Assembly (NCBI RefSeq): GCF_009649745.1
Contig: NZ_WJNG01000003.1
Coordinates: forward strand, 1 to 64,000
Source of the DNA: Aquibacillus halophilus
Lineage (GTDB): Bacteria; Bacillota; Bacilli; Bacillales; Amphibacillaceae
Direction: 5' to 3'
Length of the DNA: 64,000 nt
Shown: positions 1 through 9,871 of the stretch, one piece after another
Layout of the letters: each line of letters begins with the position of its first letter
Position numbering within the stretch: position 1 is the stretch's first letter
The notes under the pieces: model-generated
Told to the model about the DNA's origin: nothing
Databases searched by the model: none
Seen by the model: only the letters and a program-made list of their open reading frames with translations
Program-made: the position numbers and the translations under genes

Positions 1-1080
1 AGTTATACATGGTTATCCAATGTGAATTTTGTAGCCGGAGAAGCGTTTACGTTGACAAAGGAATTTACCGTAGATACTAGCGCAGATTCCAAGCTTCGAG
101 TCCAATCAAATGGAGAAGGAGCAACAGTTCCGTTCTACGTCGGAGACGTTATGATTACAACCGACAAAACAACTGCACCAGTAACGGATACAGAAGTTTA
201 TCATGAATCCTTTGCTGATGGTCCAGGTGTTGCTGTCCAATCCGGTGGTGCTAGCCTAACACAGGTGACTGATAAGACTTTCGCAGGCAATGATGATGGA
301 ACAGCTTTATATGTGAGTGACAGACAGAATGATTACTCTGCAGCTGATTTCAATTTCACAGACATAGGATTAGAAAACGGAAAGACCTACACAGTAACTG
401 TTACGGGTTATGTAGACAGTGATGTAACTGTGCCAACTGGTGCACAAGTAGTTCTTTCAACCGTAGACAGTTATACATGGTTATCCAATGTGAATTTTGT
501 AGCCGGAGAAGCGTTTACGTTGACAAAGGAATTCACCGTAAATACTAGCGCAGATTCCAAGCTTCGAGTCCAATCAAATGGAGATGGAGCAACAGTTCCG
601 TTCTACGTCGGAGACGTTATGATTACAACCGACAAAACAACTGCACCGGTAACAGATACAGAAGTTTATCATGAATCCTTTGCTGATGGTCCAGGTGTTG
701 CTGTACAATCCGGCGGTGCTAGCCTAACACAGGTGACTGATAAGACTTTCGCAGGTAATGATGATGGAACAGCTTTATATGTGAGTGACAGACAGAATGA
801 TTACTCTGCAGCTGATTTCAATTTCACAGACATAGGATTAGAAAACGGAAAGACCTACACAGTAACTGTTACGGGTTATGTAGACAGTGATGTAACTGTG
901 CCAACTGATGCACAAGTAGTTCTTTCAACCGTAGACAGTTATACATGGTTATCCAATGTGAATTTTGTAGCCGGAGAAGCGTTTACGTTGACAAAGGAAT
1001 TTACCGTAGATACTAGCGCAGATTCCAAGCTTCGAGTCCAATCAAATGGAGAAGGAGCAACAGTTCCGTTCTACGTTGGG
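1..1080 (+). repeat. 468-bp tandem repeat encoding xylan-binding modules
   Basis: The same sequence starts at 1, 469 and 937, an exact 468-bp (156-codon) period. By eye, copies 1 and 2 differ at about nine positions, so they are about 98% identical. The third copy is cut off after about 145 bp, where the sequence turns into the next linker. The array extends past the left window edge, so the total copy number is unknown. Confidence 0.95.
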
Positions 1081-4002
1081 GATATCCTTATCACTGAGGA
1101 GGCAACTTCAGGTGGGGAAGAGCCGGCGCCAGAGGATGATAGACCAGATGCTTTACCATTCGAAACGGTTACTTTTGAAGATCAAGATTTAGCTGGATTC
1201 GAAGCTAGAGGTGAAGTAGAAACACTTACAGTAACTGATGAGGCAAACAATACTGCTGATGGCTCTTACGCATTGAAAGTGGAAGATAGAGAGCAAGCAT
1301 GGAATGGACCATCATTACGTGTAGAGCAGTTTATTGATAAGGGTCTTGAATATAAGATAACAGCATGGGTTAAGTTGATTTCACCTGACAGTTCACAGCT
1401 TCAACTATCTACACAAGTTGGAAGTGGCGACGGTGCTAGTTATAATAACCTTGAAGGAAAAACAGTTACCGCTGCAGACGGCTGGGTTCAGTTCGAAGGT
1501 ACTTACCGTTATAGCAGTGTTGGAGACGAATATGTAACTATTTATGTGGAAAGCTCGAATAATGCTACAGCATCTTATTATATTGATGATATTAGCTTTG
1601 AGCCTACTGGAACAGGAACAGTTGAAGTTCAGAAAGACCTAACACCAATAAAAGATGTGTATCAAAATGATTTCTTAATTGGTAACGCAGTTTCTGCTAA
1701 AGAATTTGAAGGTACTAGACTTGAACTTCTAACAATGCACCACAATGTTGTAACAGCAGAGAATGCAATGAAACCAGGTTATGCATATGGCACTTATCCT
1801 GAATTTGATTTCACTGCAGAAGATGCACTTGTTACTGATGCTCATTCAGCTGGACTAGACATGGTTGGACACGTATTAGTATGGCATCAGCAGTCAGAGG
1901 AATCACTTCACACTGATGCAAACGGCGATCCTTTACCGAGAGAGGAAGCTCTTGCAAATTTAAGAAACCACGTTAAAACGACCGTTGAACATTTTGGTGA
2001 TCGAGTGATTTCTTGGGACGTTGTGAACGAAGCAATGAACGATAATCCTCCAAATCCATCTGATTGGAAAGCATCATTACGTAATTCTGGCTGGTTAAAA
2101 GCTATCGGAACTGACTATGTAAAAGAGTCTTTCTTAGCTGCTAAAGAAGCACTGAATGGTAAGGATGTAAAGCTTTATTACAACGATTATAACGATGATA
2201 ATCAGAACAAAGCTGAAGCAATCTATCAAATGATCAAAGAAATAAATGAAGAGTATAAAGCTGAAAATAATGGAGAACTTCTAATTGATGGTATGGGTAT
2301 GCAAGCGCACTACAACTTAAATACTAATCCAGAAAATGTAGAAAAATCACTAGAGAAGTTTACTAGTGTTACAAGTGAAGTAAGTGTAACTGAGCTTGAT
2401 GTTACTGCTGGAAGTGACAATGTGCTTACGGAAGCACAAGAAGTCGAGCAAGCTTACTTATATGCTCAATTGTTTAAGCTCTATAAAGAATATGCAGGTG
2501 ATATCGCTCGTGTAACATTCTGGGGATTAAACGATGCAACAAGCTGGAGAGCAGCACAAAGTCCATTGTTATTTGATGCTGACTTACAAGCTAAAGAGGC
2601 GTACTATGCAGTAATTGATCCAGAAAAATATATTGCTGAAAATGAACCAGTAGAAAAAGTAATAAAGCAAGGGAATGCTTTATATGGTACTCCATCCATT
2701 GATGGTTCTGTTGATGATATTTGGAGCGATGCTCCAGAATTGCCAGTTAATCAATATCAAATGGCATGGCAAGGTGCTTCTGGTGTAACGAAAGCACTTT
2801 GGGATAATGAAAACTTATATGTTCTAGTTAACGTTAGCGATGCTCAACTAGATAAATCAAATGCAAATGCATGGGAGCAAGACTCAATCGAAGTCTTTGT
2901 TGACCAGAACAATGAAAAGACATCGTCGTACCAAGATGATGATGGTCAGTATAGAGTTAACTTTGACAATGAAACTTCCTTCAATCCACCAAGCATTGCA
3001 GATGGTTTTGTATCAGCAACTAAGGTTGATGGAACAAACTACACTGTTGAAGTGAAGATTCCATTAGATTCGATTACTCCAGCAAACGATACGGAGATTG
3101 GATTTGATGTACAGATTAATGACGCAAAAGATGGGGCCCGTCAAAGTGCTGCCACGTGGAACGATACGGCTGGTACCGGATACCAAGATACATCTGTGTT
3201 TGGTGTACTTAATCTAGTTGCTGGTGACAATAGTACTGATCCGGGTGATGGTGGAGAAACTCCAGATCCAGGTGAAGAACCGGGAGATAGTGGAGAAACA
3301 CCAGAAAAGCCAAGTAAAGATGTTGTAGTTGTTAAACCAGTTGTAAAAGATAAAACTGCAACAGTCGATATAAAAGAAGTTAAGAAGGTAAAGAAGGACG
3401 GTCAATTAATTGTTGACTTAAGCGAAAATGATTCCTCTATAGTAGTTTCATTTACTGAGGAACAAATAAAAGAATTAAAAGAAAAGAATGCTACTATAAC
3501 AATTACTAAAAAGGATGTAAAGGTTGAAATACCAGCTTCTTTACTAACTAACGGTAATAAAGCAGTAGATATCAAAATTACGAAAATGAAAGATATTGAT
3601 GGTGCTTTAAGTGCTGTCTACGATTTTAAGATCGTACAAGGTGGAGAAGAAATTAGTGAATTTTCCGGAAAAGTAACACTCACTTTCTCAGTAGACACTA
3701 GCAAGGTTGATAATCCGGATAATGTTAAAGTTTTCTATTGGAACCCAGATAGCAAGGCTTGGGAACTAGTAGGAGGTACGTACAAAGATGGATCTATCAC
3801 AGTAGAAGTAGATCACTTCAGTACGTATACTGTATTTGAAACTTCTGGAGAAGATAGTCCAGACACAGAAGATCCGCAGGTTGAAGACGGCCAAGAACTG
3901 CCAGACACAGCAACTAGCACATTTAATTGGTTAGTGGTGGGCTTTACTCTGTTAATAGCAGGAGCAGCTTTCTTCCTATTAAGTAATAGAAGAAGAGCGT
4001 AA
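1..4002 (+). CDS. cell-wall-anchored modular GH10 endo-1,4-beta-xylanase (5' partial)
   Basis: Extracellular enzyme cleaving internal beta-1,4 bonds of xylan. The frame is open from base 1, so the real start and signal peptide lie outside; residue numbers here count from the GTG at 22. Residues 1-360 are tandem copies of a 156-residue CBM4/9/22-like beta module, followed by a distinct CBM22-like module (about 380-535) and the GH10 barrel (about 545-885) with acid/base Glu670 in WDVVNEA and nucleophile Glu791 in VTELDV. A CBM9-like module (about 900-1075), a Gly/Pro/Glu-rich linker and an unassigned beta-rich domain follow. The C-terminus is a sorting signal: LPDTA at 1293-1297, a hydrophobic span, then RRRA. 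CBM22-GH10-CBM9 is a standard surface-xylanase layout; the sorting signal implies covalent attachment to peptidoglycan. It heads the xylan locus. Confidence 0.95.
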   Translation, partial: SYTWLSNVNFVAGEAFTLTKEFTVDTSADSKLRVQSNGEGATVPFYVGDVMITTDKTTAPVTDTEVYHESFADGPGVAVQSGGASLTQVTDKTFAGNDDGTALYVSDRQNDYSAADFNFTDIGLENGKTYTVTVTGYVDSDVTVPTGAQVVLSTVDSYTWLSNVNFVAGEAFTLTKEFTVNTSADSKLRVQSNGDGATVPFYVGDVMITTDKTTAPVTDTEVYHESFADGPGVAVQSGGASLTQVTDKTFAGNDDGTALYVSDRQNDYSAADFNFTDIGLENGKTYTVTVTGYVDSDVTVPTDAQVVLSTVDSYTWLSNVNFVAGEAFTLTKEFTVDTSADSKLRVQSNGEGATVPFYVGDILITEEATSGGEEPAPEDDRPDALPFETVTFEDQDLAGFEARGEVETLTVTDEANNTADGSYALKVEDREQAWNGPSLRVEQFIDKGLEYKITAWVKLISPDSSQLQLSTQVGSGDGASYNNLEGKTVTAADGWVQFEGTYRYSSVGDEYVTIYVESSNNATASYYIDDISFEPTGTGTVEVQKDLTPIKDVYQNDFLIGNAVSAKEFEGTRLELLTMHHNVVTAENAMKPGYAYGTYPEFDFTAEDALVTDAHSAGLDMVGHVLVWHQQSEESLHTDANGDPLPREEALANLRNHVKTTVEHFGDRVISWDVVNEAMNDNPPNPSDWKASLRNSGWLKAIGTDYVKESFLAAKEALNGKDVKLYYNDYNDDNQNKAEAIYQMIKEINEEYKAENNGELLIDGMGMQAHYNLNTNPENVEKSLEKFTSVTSEVSVTELDVTAGSDNVLTEAQEVEQAYLYAQLFKLYKEYAGDIARVTFWGLNDATSWRAAQSPLLFDADLQAKEAYYAVIDPEKYIAENEPVEKVIKQGNALYGTPSIDGSVDDIWSDAPELPVNQYQMAWQGASGVTKALWDNENLYVLVNVSDAQLDKSNANAWEQDSIEVFVDQNNEKTSSYQDDDGQYRVNFDNETSFNPPSIADGFVSATKVDGTNYTVEVKIPLDSITPANDTEIGFDVQINDAKDGARQSAATWNDTAGTGYQDTSVFGVLNLVAGDNSTDPGDGGETPDPGEEPGDSGETPEKPSKDVVVVKPVVKDKTATVDIKEVKKVKKDGQLIVDLSENDSSIVVSFTEEQIKELKEKNATITITKKDVKVEIPASLLTNGNKAVDIKITKMKDIDGALSAVYDFKIVQGGEEISEFSGKVTLTFSVDTSKVDNPDNVKVFYWNPDSKAWELVGGTYKDGSITVEVDHFSTYTVFETSGEDSPDTEDPQVEDGQELPDTATSTFNWLVVGFTLLIAGAAFFLLSNRRRA

Positions 4003-4011
4003 ATCAAATTT

Positions 4012-4051
4012 GGTGTCCCTAGAGCTAAAACTTTAGGGGCACCATCTTTTT
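4012..4051 (+). terminator. intrinsic terminator after the xylanase gene
   Basis: An inverted repeat (GGTGTCCCTAGAG with CTTTAGGGGCACC) is followed by a T-rich stretch. It lies 10 bases past the xylanase stop. Confidence 0.85.
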
Positions 4052-4144
4052 ATCCAATCATATATATGGAGTTTTCATGATTAAACATGTAAAATTTCAT
4101 TGAAAAACTAGTGAATTTTGTGAAACTAAAAGGAGAGCATTACT

Positions 4145-4777
4145 ATGAATAAACCTAACATTATTAATGACGTTCAAACATCTCAGAAGCAAGTAGCGCT
4201 AACATTTGATGATGGACCTAATCCACTTTATACTTCACAACTGTTAGAAATTTTTCGGAAAGTTGACGGTAAAGCTACTTTTTTTATGATAGGAGAAGAA
4301 ATGATAAAGCACCCTGAAGTGGTAAAAGCCGTTTCTGAGAATTTACATGAAATAGGAAACCATACATACTCGCACCCTAAATTGACGGAATTGAGTTCAG
4401 ATGACTGTTTTAATGAATTAGTTAAAACTGAAAACTTAATAAAAGAAATGACAGGAAAGAAGCCAACCACATTCCGTCCACCTTATTTAGACTATAATCA
4501 GGACACCGCGACTGTAGTAGAGGAATTTGAATACAGTGTGATTGGGGCACTAAACATGGAAGCACAAGATTGGGAGCAACCAGGGGTAGAGCATATATTG
4601 TCCAAAAGCCTTAAACATGTCAAAAATGGTAGCATTCTTATTTTTCACGATGGGTATGGAGATCGCTCACAAACAATAGAAGCTGTTAGGAATCTGGTCA
4701 CAGAAATAGATAACCAAGGCTACCAATTCGTAACAGTAAGCGAACTTTTGAGACTATCAAGATCAAATAATAGTTAA
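4145..4777 (+). CDS. polysaccharide deacetylase (CE4/NodB family), no signal peptide
   Basis: Metal-dependent deacetylase of carbohydrate esterase family 4, removing acetyl groups from chitin/peptidoglycan-type amino sugars or from acetylxylan. NodB motifs are visible: TFDDGP at residues 20-25 (catalytic Asp22, metal Asp23), HTYSH with His73/His77, FRPPYL near 115, and a late IFHDG. At 210 residues it is a bare catalytic domain. No N-terminal hydrophobic segment or lipobox is present, so it should be cytoplasmic, unlike most CE4 enzymes. The ATG follows AAAGGAGAG. It sits between the xylanase and the acetylxylan esterase, suggesting action on imported acetylated xylooligosaccharides; that substrate is inferred. 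Confidence 0.85.
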   Translation: MNKPNIINDVQTSQKQVALTFDDGPNPLYTSQLLEIFRKVDGKATFFMIGEEMIKHPEVVKAVSENLHEIGNHTYSHPKLTELSSDDCFNELVKTENLIKEMTGKKPTTFRPPYLDYNQDTATVVEEFEYSVIGALNMEAQDWEQPGVEHILSKSLKHVKNGSILIFHDGYGDRSQTIEAVRNLVTEIDNQGYQFVTVSELLRLSRSNNS

Positions 4778-4848
4778 AAACTTGGTCTCATATAACCATT
4801 GTAAATTAACACTTATACTAAATGTTGAAGTAGAGAGGGAGATATTAG

Positions 4849-5505
4849 ATGAAGTTTGAAAAAGGACAAAAGTTATTATTTATCGGAGATTCTATTACAG
4901 ATTGTGACAGAGCGAAGCCGGAAGGAGAAGGATTATTTGGTGCTTTGGGACAAGGATATGTATCCTATGTAGACGCTCTTCTACAATCTGTATATCCAGA
5001 GTTAGGTATTCGAGTAATAAATAAAGGGATTAGTGGTAATAACGTTCTAAATCTAAATGCAAGATGGCAAGAGGATGTCTTAGACCAAAAACCTGATTGG
5101 TTATCGATTATGATTGGGATCAATGACGTATGGCGACAATATGACACTCCTTTTATTAAAGATAGACATGTTTATATAGAAGAGTATGAGCAAACACTTA
5201 GAAAATTGGTAAAGGAAACTAAACCACAAGTAGAAGGATTAATATTAATGACACCTTATTATCTAGAAAGTAATGTTAATGATGCAATGCGTCAAACAAT
5301 GGATCAATATGGTGAGGTTGTTAAACATATAGCTAAAGAAAATAACTGTATTCTTGTTGATACCCAGGACGGATTTAATAATGTACTGAAAGAACTATAT
5401 TCTGCAACACTTGCTTGGGACCGTGTCCATCCAACTGCTGCAGGACATATGGTATTGACAAGAGCTTTGTTAAAAGAAATCGGGTTTGATTGGAACAGGA
5501 TATAA
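4849..5505 (+). CDS. axe2: SGNH/GDSL acetylxylooligosaccharide esterase, Axe2 type
   Basis: Serine esterase removing acetyl groups from short xylooligosaccharides in the cytoplasm. The 218-residue sequence is recognisably close to Geobacillus stearothermophilus Axe2, including the GDS block with Ser15, GISGN, MIGINDVWRQYD and the DRVHP block with Asp191/His194. These are the same catalytic positions as the characterised enzyme. No signal peptide is seen. The ATG follows a GAGAGGGAG ribosome site. It lies in the xylan locus just after a CE4 deacetylase, giving two possible deacetylases in tandem. Confidence 0.93.
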   Translation: MKFEKGQKLLFIGDSITDCDRAKPEGEGLFGALGQGYVSYVDALLQSVYPELGIRVINKGISGNNVLNLNARWQEDVLDQKPDWLSIMIGINDVWRQYDTPFIKDRHVYIEEYEQTLRKLVKETKPQVEGLILMTPYYLESNVNDAMRQTMDQYGEVVKHIAKENNCILVDTQDGFNNVLKELYSATLAWDRVHPTAAGHMVLTRALLKEIGFDWNRI

Positions 5506-5570
5506 TTAAATTTTCTTATGTTGAAGTGTATTCAGGTTAAAGATTTTAGTTAAAAAACCTTTAAGAGTCT

Positions 5571-5605
5571 GAAAAGAAGAAATGATTATATCATTTCTTC
5601 TTTTC
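5571..5605 (+). terminator. hairpin terminator after axe2
   Basis: A 15-bp perfect stem (GAAAAGAAGAAATGA with its exact complement) closes a 5-base loop between axe2 and the sensor kinase gene. The right arm is T-rich, but no further U-run follows, so efficiency is uncertain. Confidence 0.6.
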
Positions 5606-5724
5606 ATCTATAAAATTAGTTCGTACCTAACACAATACCTAGCTTTCATGGTAAACTAATCAATAAAAATTAGTTATGTCGAATTTAGCAAAAAAAATCG
5701 TATTACCGAGAAGGATGGACTATA

Positions 5725-7452
5725 TTGCTTTCATTATTAAAGAAGTGGAATACACTGCGTAATCAAATATTAATTGTATTTCTATTTGTTATGGTCATTG
5801 TATTAGTAATTGTTGGTATATTGACTTTTAACCGTGTATCAATGTTATTAAAGAATAACGCGGAAGATCAAATTCAACAAGTCGCTATTGAAGCAAATGG
5901 TAGATTTGAGTCTCTATTTGAACAATTAAATATGATAACAAAACAATTAGTTACCAATGAAGATGTTCAAAACCTCTTGTTAAGTGAAGTAGAAGGAAAT
6001 GACGCAACCTTCAATCAAAGGCAAGCATTAATGGAAAGAATCAACACCATCCACGCAAATGCTGACGGTATATATACCGTTGAGATATATACAAAAGATT
6101 ATCAGAAAATCATTCCTTTAGGGGAAGGTAGTTTAACCAATAGAATAGATCCTTGGCTAGTCGAGAGAGCGGATGAGCTTAAGGGGAAAATACTATGGAT
6201 TGGACAAGATGAAGATTCTGATTCCTATTTAGCAATTAGAAGAGTTAGTTTGATGGACCAAAATTTCAGTAACGGTGGTTACTTATTAGTAAGAGTTAAT
6301 AAAAACTACTTTCAACTAAATAATGAGCAAGATAATGAATATACGATCCTAGTTGATCAAAATTCAAATACCATTGTGTCTAACTATAATGGCGATATAA
6401 ATAAAGTCTTAAACAGTAATCAAGACACAATCCAGATAGAAGGCAATGACTATATACTAACTAAACAGTCATCAAATCTCACTGGTTGGACCTTAGCTAT
6501 CCTTACTCCAGTTAGCGCCCTGACTAAGGGTATTTCAATTTTGAGAACAGTTATTATTGTATCAGGCGTCGTCGGATTTATGATCTTCACAGTTTGTTCT
6601 TTCTTTTTGTCGACCGTAATTACCCGTCCGATTATAAAGCTAACAACAACAATGAGGAAGGCTAGTGAAGGTATCTTAACATTAAACCCAAAGATATCAT
6701 CAACAAATGAAATTAATGAGTTAAATAATACTTATAATCAATTAGTCGAAGAGACAAACCATTTAATACAAATGGTGTACGAAAAAGAGCTTACGAGAAG
6801 CAGAACAGAATTAAAGGCATTACAAGCACAAATAAACCCACATTTTCTGTTCAATACCTTAGACTCACTCTATTGGTCATTAGAGGAAAAAGATGAGGAA
6901 GAACTTGCAGAGCTTGTTTTTGCAATGTCTGGTTTGTTTAGGTACACAATCACTCACATAAATAAGGGAGAATGGGTAACTATTAAAGAAGAAATGGAGC
7001 ATGCGGAACGGTATATCCAAATCATGGAAATGCGCTTTGGAGACAGATTAACTTGGAAAAAACTTGTCCCTGAGCAATGGGAGAAAGTTAAAATTCCAAA
7101 ATTAATCATACAACCATTAGTTGAAAATGCAATCCTGCATGGTGCAGGTAACACAGTTCAAACCTGTCATGTTTCAGTTATTATTGAGAAATCAAAAGTT
7201 GAAAATATGCTAAGTATCAAAGTTATCGATGATGGCCCAGGAATGGATCAAGAAAAAGTGAATTGGTTATACCAATCGATGAATGAAGGCGTTTCTTCAG
7301 TTAAAGGCAATGGAATTGCTATTTCGAATGTACAAAAAAGACTTCAATTATATTATCAAAAAGAGAACCTGGATGGGTTAGTGATAGAAAGTGAAATAAA
7401 TAAAGGGACAAGTGTCTCATTTGATATACCTATTTATGGGGGAATGGAATAA
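5725..7452 (+). CDS. YesM-type sensor histidine kinase of the xylan locus
   Basis: Membrane sensor kinase that phosphorylates the adjacent AraC-type regulator. It has a TM helix near residues 15-35, an extracellular dCACHE-like region to about 265, a second TM (about 270-295), HAMP, and a His_kinase module with phospho-acceptor His373 in NPHFLFNTLDSLYW. A C-terminal HATPase contains ENAILHGAG and DDGPGMD. It starts at TTG 5725 behind AGAAGGATGG, and its TAA overlaps the next ATG. The position before a xylooligosaccharide importer matches XynD of the Geobacillus xynDCEFG system, so the ligand is probably xylooligosaccharide, directly or through the binding protein (inference). Confidence 0.92.
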   Translation: MLSLLKKWNTLRNQILIVFLFVMVIVLVIVGILTFNRVSMLLKNNAEDQIQQVAIEANGRFESLFEQLNMITKQLVTNEDVQNLLLSEVEGNDATFNQRQALMERINTIHANADGIYTVEIYTKDYQKIIPLGEGSLTNRIDPWLVERADELKGKILWIGQDEDSDSYLAIRRVSLMDQNFSNGGYLLVRVNKNYFQLNNEQDNEYTILVDQNSNTIVSNYNGDINKVLNSNQDTIQIEGNDYILTKQSSNLTGWTLAILTPVSALTKGISILRTVIIVSGVVGFMIFTVCSFFLSTVITRPIIKLTTTMRKASEGILTLNPKISSTNEINELNNTYNQLVEETNHLIQMVYEKELTRSRTELKALQAQINPHFLFNTLDSLYWSLEEKDEEELAELVFAMSGLFRYTITHINKGEWVTIKEEMEHAERYIQIMEMRFGDRLTWKKLVPEQWEKVKIPKLIIQPLVENAILHGAGNTVQTCHVSVIIEKSKVENMLSIKVIDDGPGMDQEKVNWLYQSMNEGVSSVKGNGIAISNVQKRLQLYYQKENLDGLVIESEINKGTSVSFDIPIYGGME

Positions 7453-8243
7453 TGCACACGAAAACAATCTTAATAGTCGATGATGAACCAAGGATCAGAC
7501 AAGGTATCAAAAAAACATTAGAAAATTGGGCGAATGGTCAGTACCTCATTTTGAGTGCAGCCGGAGGAGAAGAGGCAATCGAAATAATTGAGGCAAATAA
7601 GATTAGTTTGCTAATAACAGATATACGTATGCCAGAAATGAGTGGTCTATATTTATTAGAGACCCTAAAAAAACAGGAGAGGAATCCCGTAGTCATTATT
7701 ATCTCTGCATATTCTGAATTCGCTTATGCACAACAAGCACTTAGACTTGGTGTTGTAAATTACTTACTAAAACCAGTTAGTAAACAAAAGCTAATTGAAG
7801 CGGTAGAGCAGGCGGTTCAAGTGGAACAAAAACAAACAAGAACAGGATTAATTCAAAAAGTCGTAGATGAAAAGTTAGCTGATATGAATAATTATAATGA
7901 TGGTAACAAAATATACAGTAAATCGATTATTGATGCAATCTTGTTTATCGATGAAAGATTTAATATGGAGATTACATTAAAACAAGTTGCTGCCCATGTT
8001 CATTTGAACTCAAGTTACTTTAGTGCTCTTTTCAAGGAACAGACTAATGTAACATTTAGCGAGTATTTGACAAGGATACGCTTACAACATGCCAAAAACT
8101 TATTAATGACATCGACATTACCAGTGACAGAGATTGCAGAGAAAGTTGGCTACAATACATCTAAATACTTTATAAAGCTTTTCAAGCAATATGAGGGTAT
8201 GACACCAAATGCTTATCGTAAGGGAAATGAAAACGATTTCTAA
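7452..8243 (+). CDS. YesN-type response regulator (REC + AraC DNA-binding)
   Basis: Transcription activator paired with the preceding kinase; the ATG overlaps that gene's stop (TAATG). The N-terminal receiver domain has acidic residues near 10-11, phospho-acceptor Asp57 in LLITDIRMP and Lys in LLKPVS. Residues about 160-260 form the two AraC-type helix-turn-helices (VAAHVHLNSSYFSALFK and VTEIAEKVGYNTSKYF). At 263 residues it is a compact family member, equivalent in position to Geobacillus XynC. Likely target: the ABC importer promoter just downstream. Confidence 0.92.
   Translation: MHTKTILIVDDEPRIRQGIKKTLENWANGQYLILSAAGGEEAIEIIEANKISLLITDIRMPEMSGLYLLETLKKQERNPVVIIISAYSEFAYAQQALRLGVVNYLLKPVSKQKLIEAVEQAVQVEQKQTRTGLIQKVVDEKLADMNNYNDGNKIYSKSIIDAILFIDERFNMEITLKQVAAHVHLNSSYFSALFKEQTNVTFSEYLTRIRLQHAKNLLMTSTLPVTEIAEKVGYNTSKYFIKLFKQYEGMTPNAYRKGNENDF
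8227..8242 (+). promoter_or_regulatory. catabolite-responsive element (cre) for CcpA
   Basis: ATGAAAACGATTTCTA matches all fixed positions of the Bacillus cre consensus WTGNAANCGNWNNCWW. It overlaps the end of the response-regulator gene and lies about 100 bases upstream of the binding-protein start, a sensible place for glucose repression of the importer. Confidence 0.65.
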
Positions 8244-8341
8244 AGATAGTAGTACTTTACCCAATCGTAGTTACCTTACGTAAGCCCTCTCATGGTGATA
8301 GACTTTAGTTGTAGCAAAACACCAAATAGGAGGTAATTATT

Positions 8342-9664
8342 TTGAATAAGAAAGCGTTTCCGTATATTTTAGGATTAATAGCATTAATAATGTTAACACT
8401 TGCAGGATGTGCTGGTGGTGGAACCGATGAAGCAGAATCAGGAAATGAAGGTGGTTCTGATGTAGAAGAAAAAACAATCAGTTTCATGCACTTATGGCCA
8501 GAAGGAAGTTCTAGACAACATCACTTGATTGTTAACGATATAATTGCTGAATTCGAAGAAGCAAACCCAGGTGTTACAGTTGAACCGGAAATTCTTGGTA
8601 ATGAACAGTATAAAGATAAATTAAAAGTATTATCTTCTTCAAATGAATTACCAGATGTAGGTATGACATGGGCTGCTGGATTTTTAGAGCCTTATGTAAA
8701 CGGCAACATGTTTGCATCGTTAGATGATGTAATTGAAAACGACCATAGTGATTCATTTGTACCAGGTACAACTGAAGCTTATGCAATAGATGGTACAACC
8801 TATGGTTTACCACTTGAGTTGAACATTACACCAGTTATGTATAACATGGCAATTTTCGAAGAATATGGTGTAGAAGTACCAGAAACTTTTGAAGAATTAA
8901 AAGCAGCAGTTCAAACTTTTGTTGATAATGACGTTATTCCAATAACTCTAGGTAACAAAGATAGCTGGACTGGTTCTATGTGGTATATGTATTTAGCTGA
9001 CCGTATTGGTGGAGAAGAAACGCTTACAAATGCAATCAACCGTTCAGGTAGCTTTGAAGATCCTGCTTTAGTTGAGGCGGCGGCAAAAGTACAAGAATTA
9101 GTAGATATGGGTGCGTTTGTAAAAGGTTATAACGGTTTAGCGAATGATGAAGCAAAAGGTTATTTCATTAATGAACAGGCAGCTATGTATTTGATGGCAA
9201 CATGGGATCTTCCTCAGTGGACTACTGATGAAAATAATCCTCAAGAATTTAGAGATAATGTTGGATACTTCAAATTCCCAACTGTTGACGGAAGTGGAGA
9301 TGTTAATAGTTATGTAGGTGGACCTGGTGTTGGATTGTTTGTGGCTGAAGATTCACCAGTTAAACAAGAAGCAAAAGACTTTGTTTCATTCTTTGTTGAA
9401 AAATGGGGAGAACAAGCTGTAACTAATGCTGGTGTTATTCCTGCAACAAAAGTTGATACAGAAGGTATTGAATTACCACAAATGTACATTGACGTTCTTA
9501 ATGATTTAAACGAAGCGTCAAACATCACACTTTATGCTGATGTTCAAATGAGCCCAGCTGTAGCACAAGTACACTTGGATATGATTCAAGCGTTGTTTGG
9601 TGGCGAAGTAACTCCAGAAGAGTTTGCTGCTAGACAAGAAGAAGCACTTGCAGCTGAAGAGTAA
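8342..9664 (+). CDS. xylooligosaccharide ABC transporter substrate-binding lipoprotein
   Basis: Extracellular family-1 solute-binding lipoprotein delivering sugar to the two permeases downstream. The 440-residue protein starts at TTG 8342 after AGGAGG. It has a signal peptide ending in the lipobox LAGC, an acidic Gly/Glu linker, and the SBP fold (ISFMHLWPEGS, VTVEPEILGNEQYKDKL, then GLPLELNITPVMYN). Context between the xylan two-component system and permeases corresponds to XynE of Geobacillus xynEFG. The xylooligosaccharide specificity comes from context. Two strong hairpins separate it from the permeases. Confidence 0.88.
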   Translation: MNKKAFPYILGLIALIMLTLAGCAGGGTDEAESGNEGGSDVEEKTISFMHLWPEGSSRQHHLIVNDIIAEFEEANPGVTVEPEILGNEQYKDKLKVLSSSNELPDVGMTWAAGFLEPYVNGNMFASLDDVIENDHSDSFVPGTTEAYAIDGTTYGLPLELNITPVMYNMAIFEEYGVEVPETFEELKAAVQTFVDNDVIPITLGNKDSWTGSMWYMYLADRIGGEETLTNAINRSGSFEDPALVEAAAKVQELVDMGAFVKGYNGLANDEAKGYFINEQAAMYLMATWDLPQWTTDENNPQEFRDNVGYFKFPTVDGSGDVNSYVGGPGVGLFVAEDSPVKQEAKDFVSFFVEKWGEQAVTNAGVIPATKVDTEGIELPQMYIDVLNDLNEASNITLYADVQMSPAVAQVHLDMIQALFGGEVTPEEFAARQEEALAAEE

Positions 9665-9676
9665 AAATAATATGTT

Positions 9677-9748
9677 GAAGCTTCACCTTCAAGGTGAAGC
9701 TTCCATTTTTCCCACTTTGCCGATTAGTAAAGTGGGAAAAATGGAAGC
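9677..9748 (+). promoter_or_regulatory. two overlapping, mutually exclusive intercistronic hairpins
   Basis: Hairpin 1 has arms 9677-9689 and 9691-9703 (13 bp, one central base), followed by five T. Hairpin 2 has arms 9699-9718 and 9729-9748 (20 bp perfect, 10-base loop). Their arms share 9699-9703, so both cannot form fully. The first looks like an intrinsic terminator, and the second would stabilise or compete with it. The layout fits high binding-protein and lower permease expression. Confidence 0.75.
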
Positions 9749-9871
9749 TAAAACAACAAAAGAGTTAGTTTCTAGGTATTCTTTAAAAATTAAAAGAGGG
9801 TAACACAAGGTACACTTAGTACTCTTCACAAACATAAATGCCTTACAATAAGAAAGGAGAGGAATTATTAT

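Noticed and set aside
1-1080. CRISPR-like array in the repeated left edge
   Set aside because: The repeat unit is 468 bp, in frame and coding; no short direct repeats with unique spacers are present anywhere in the window.
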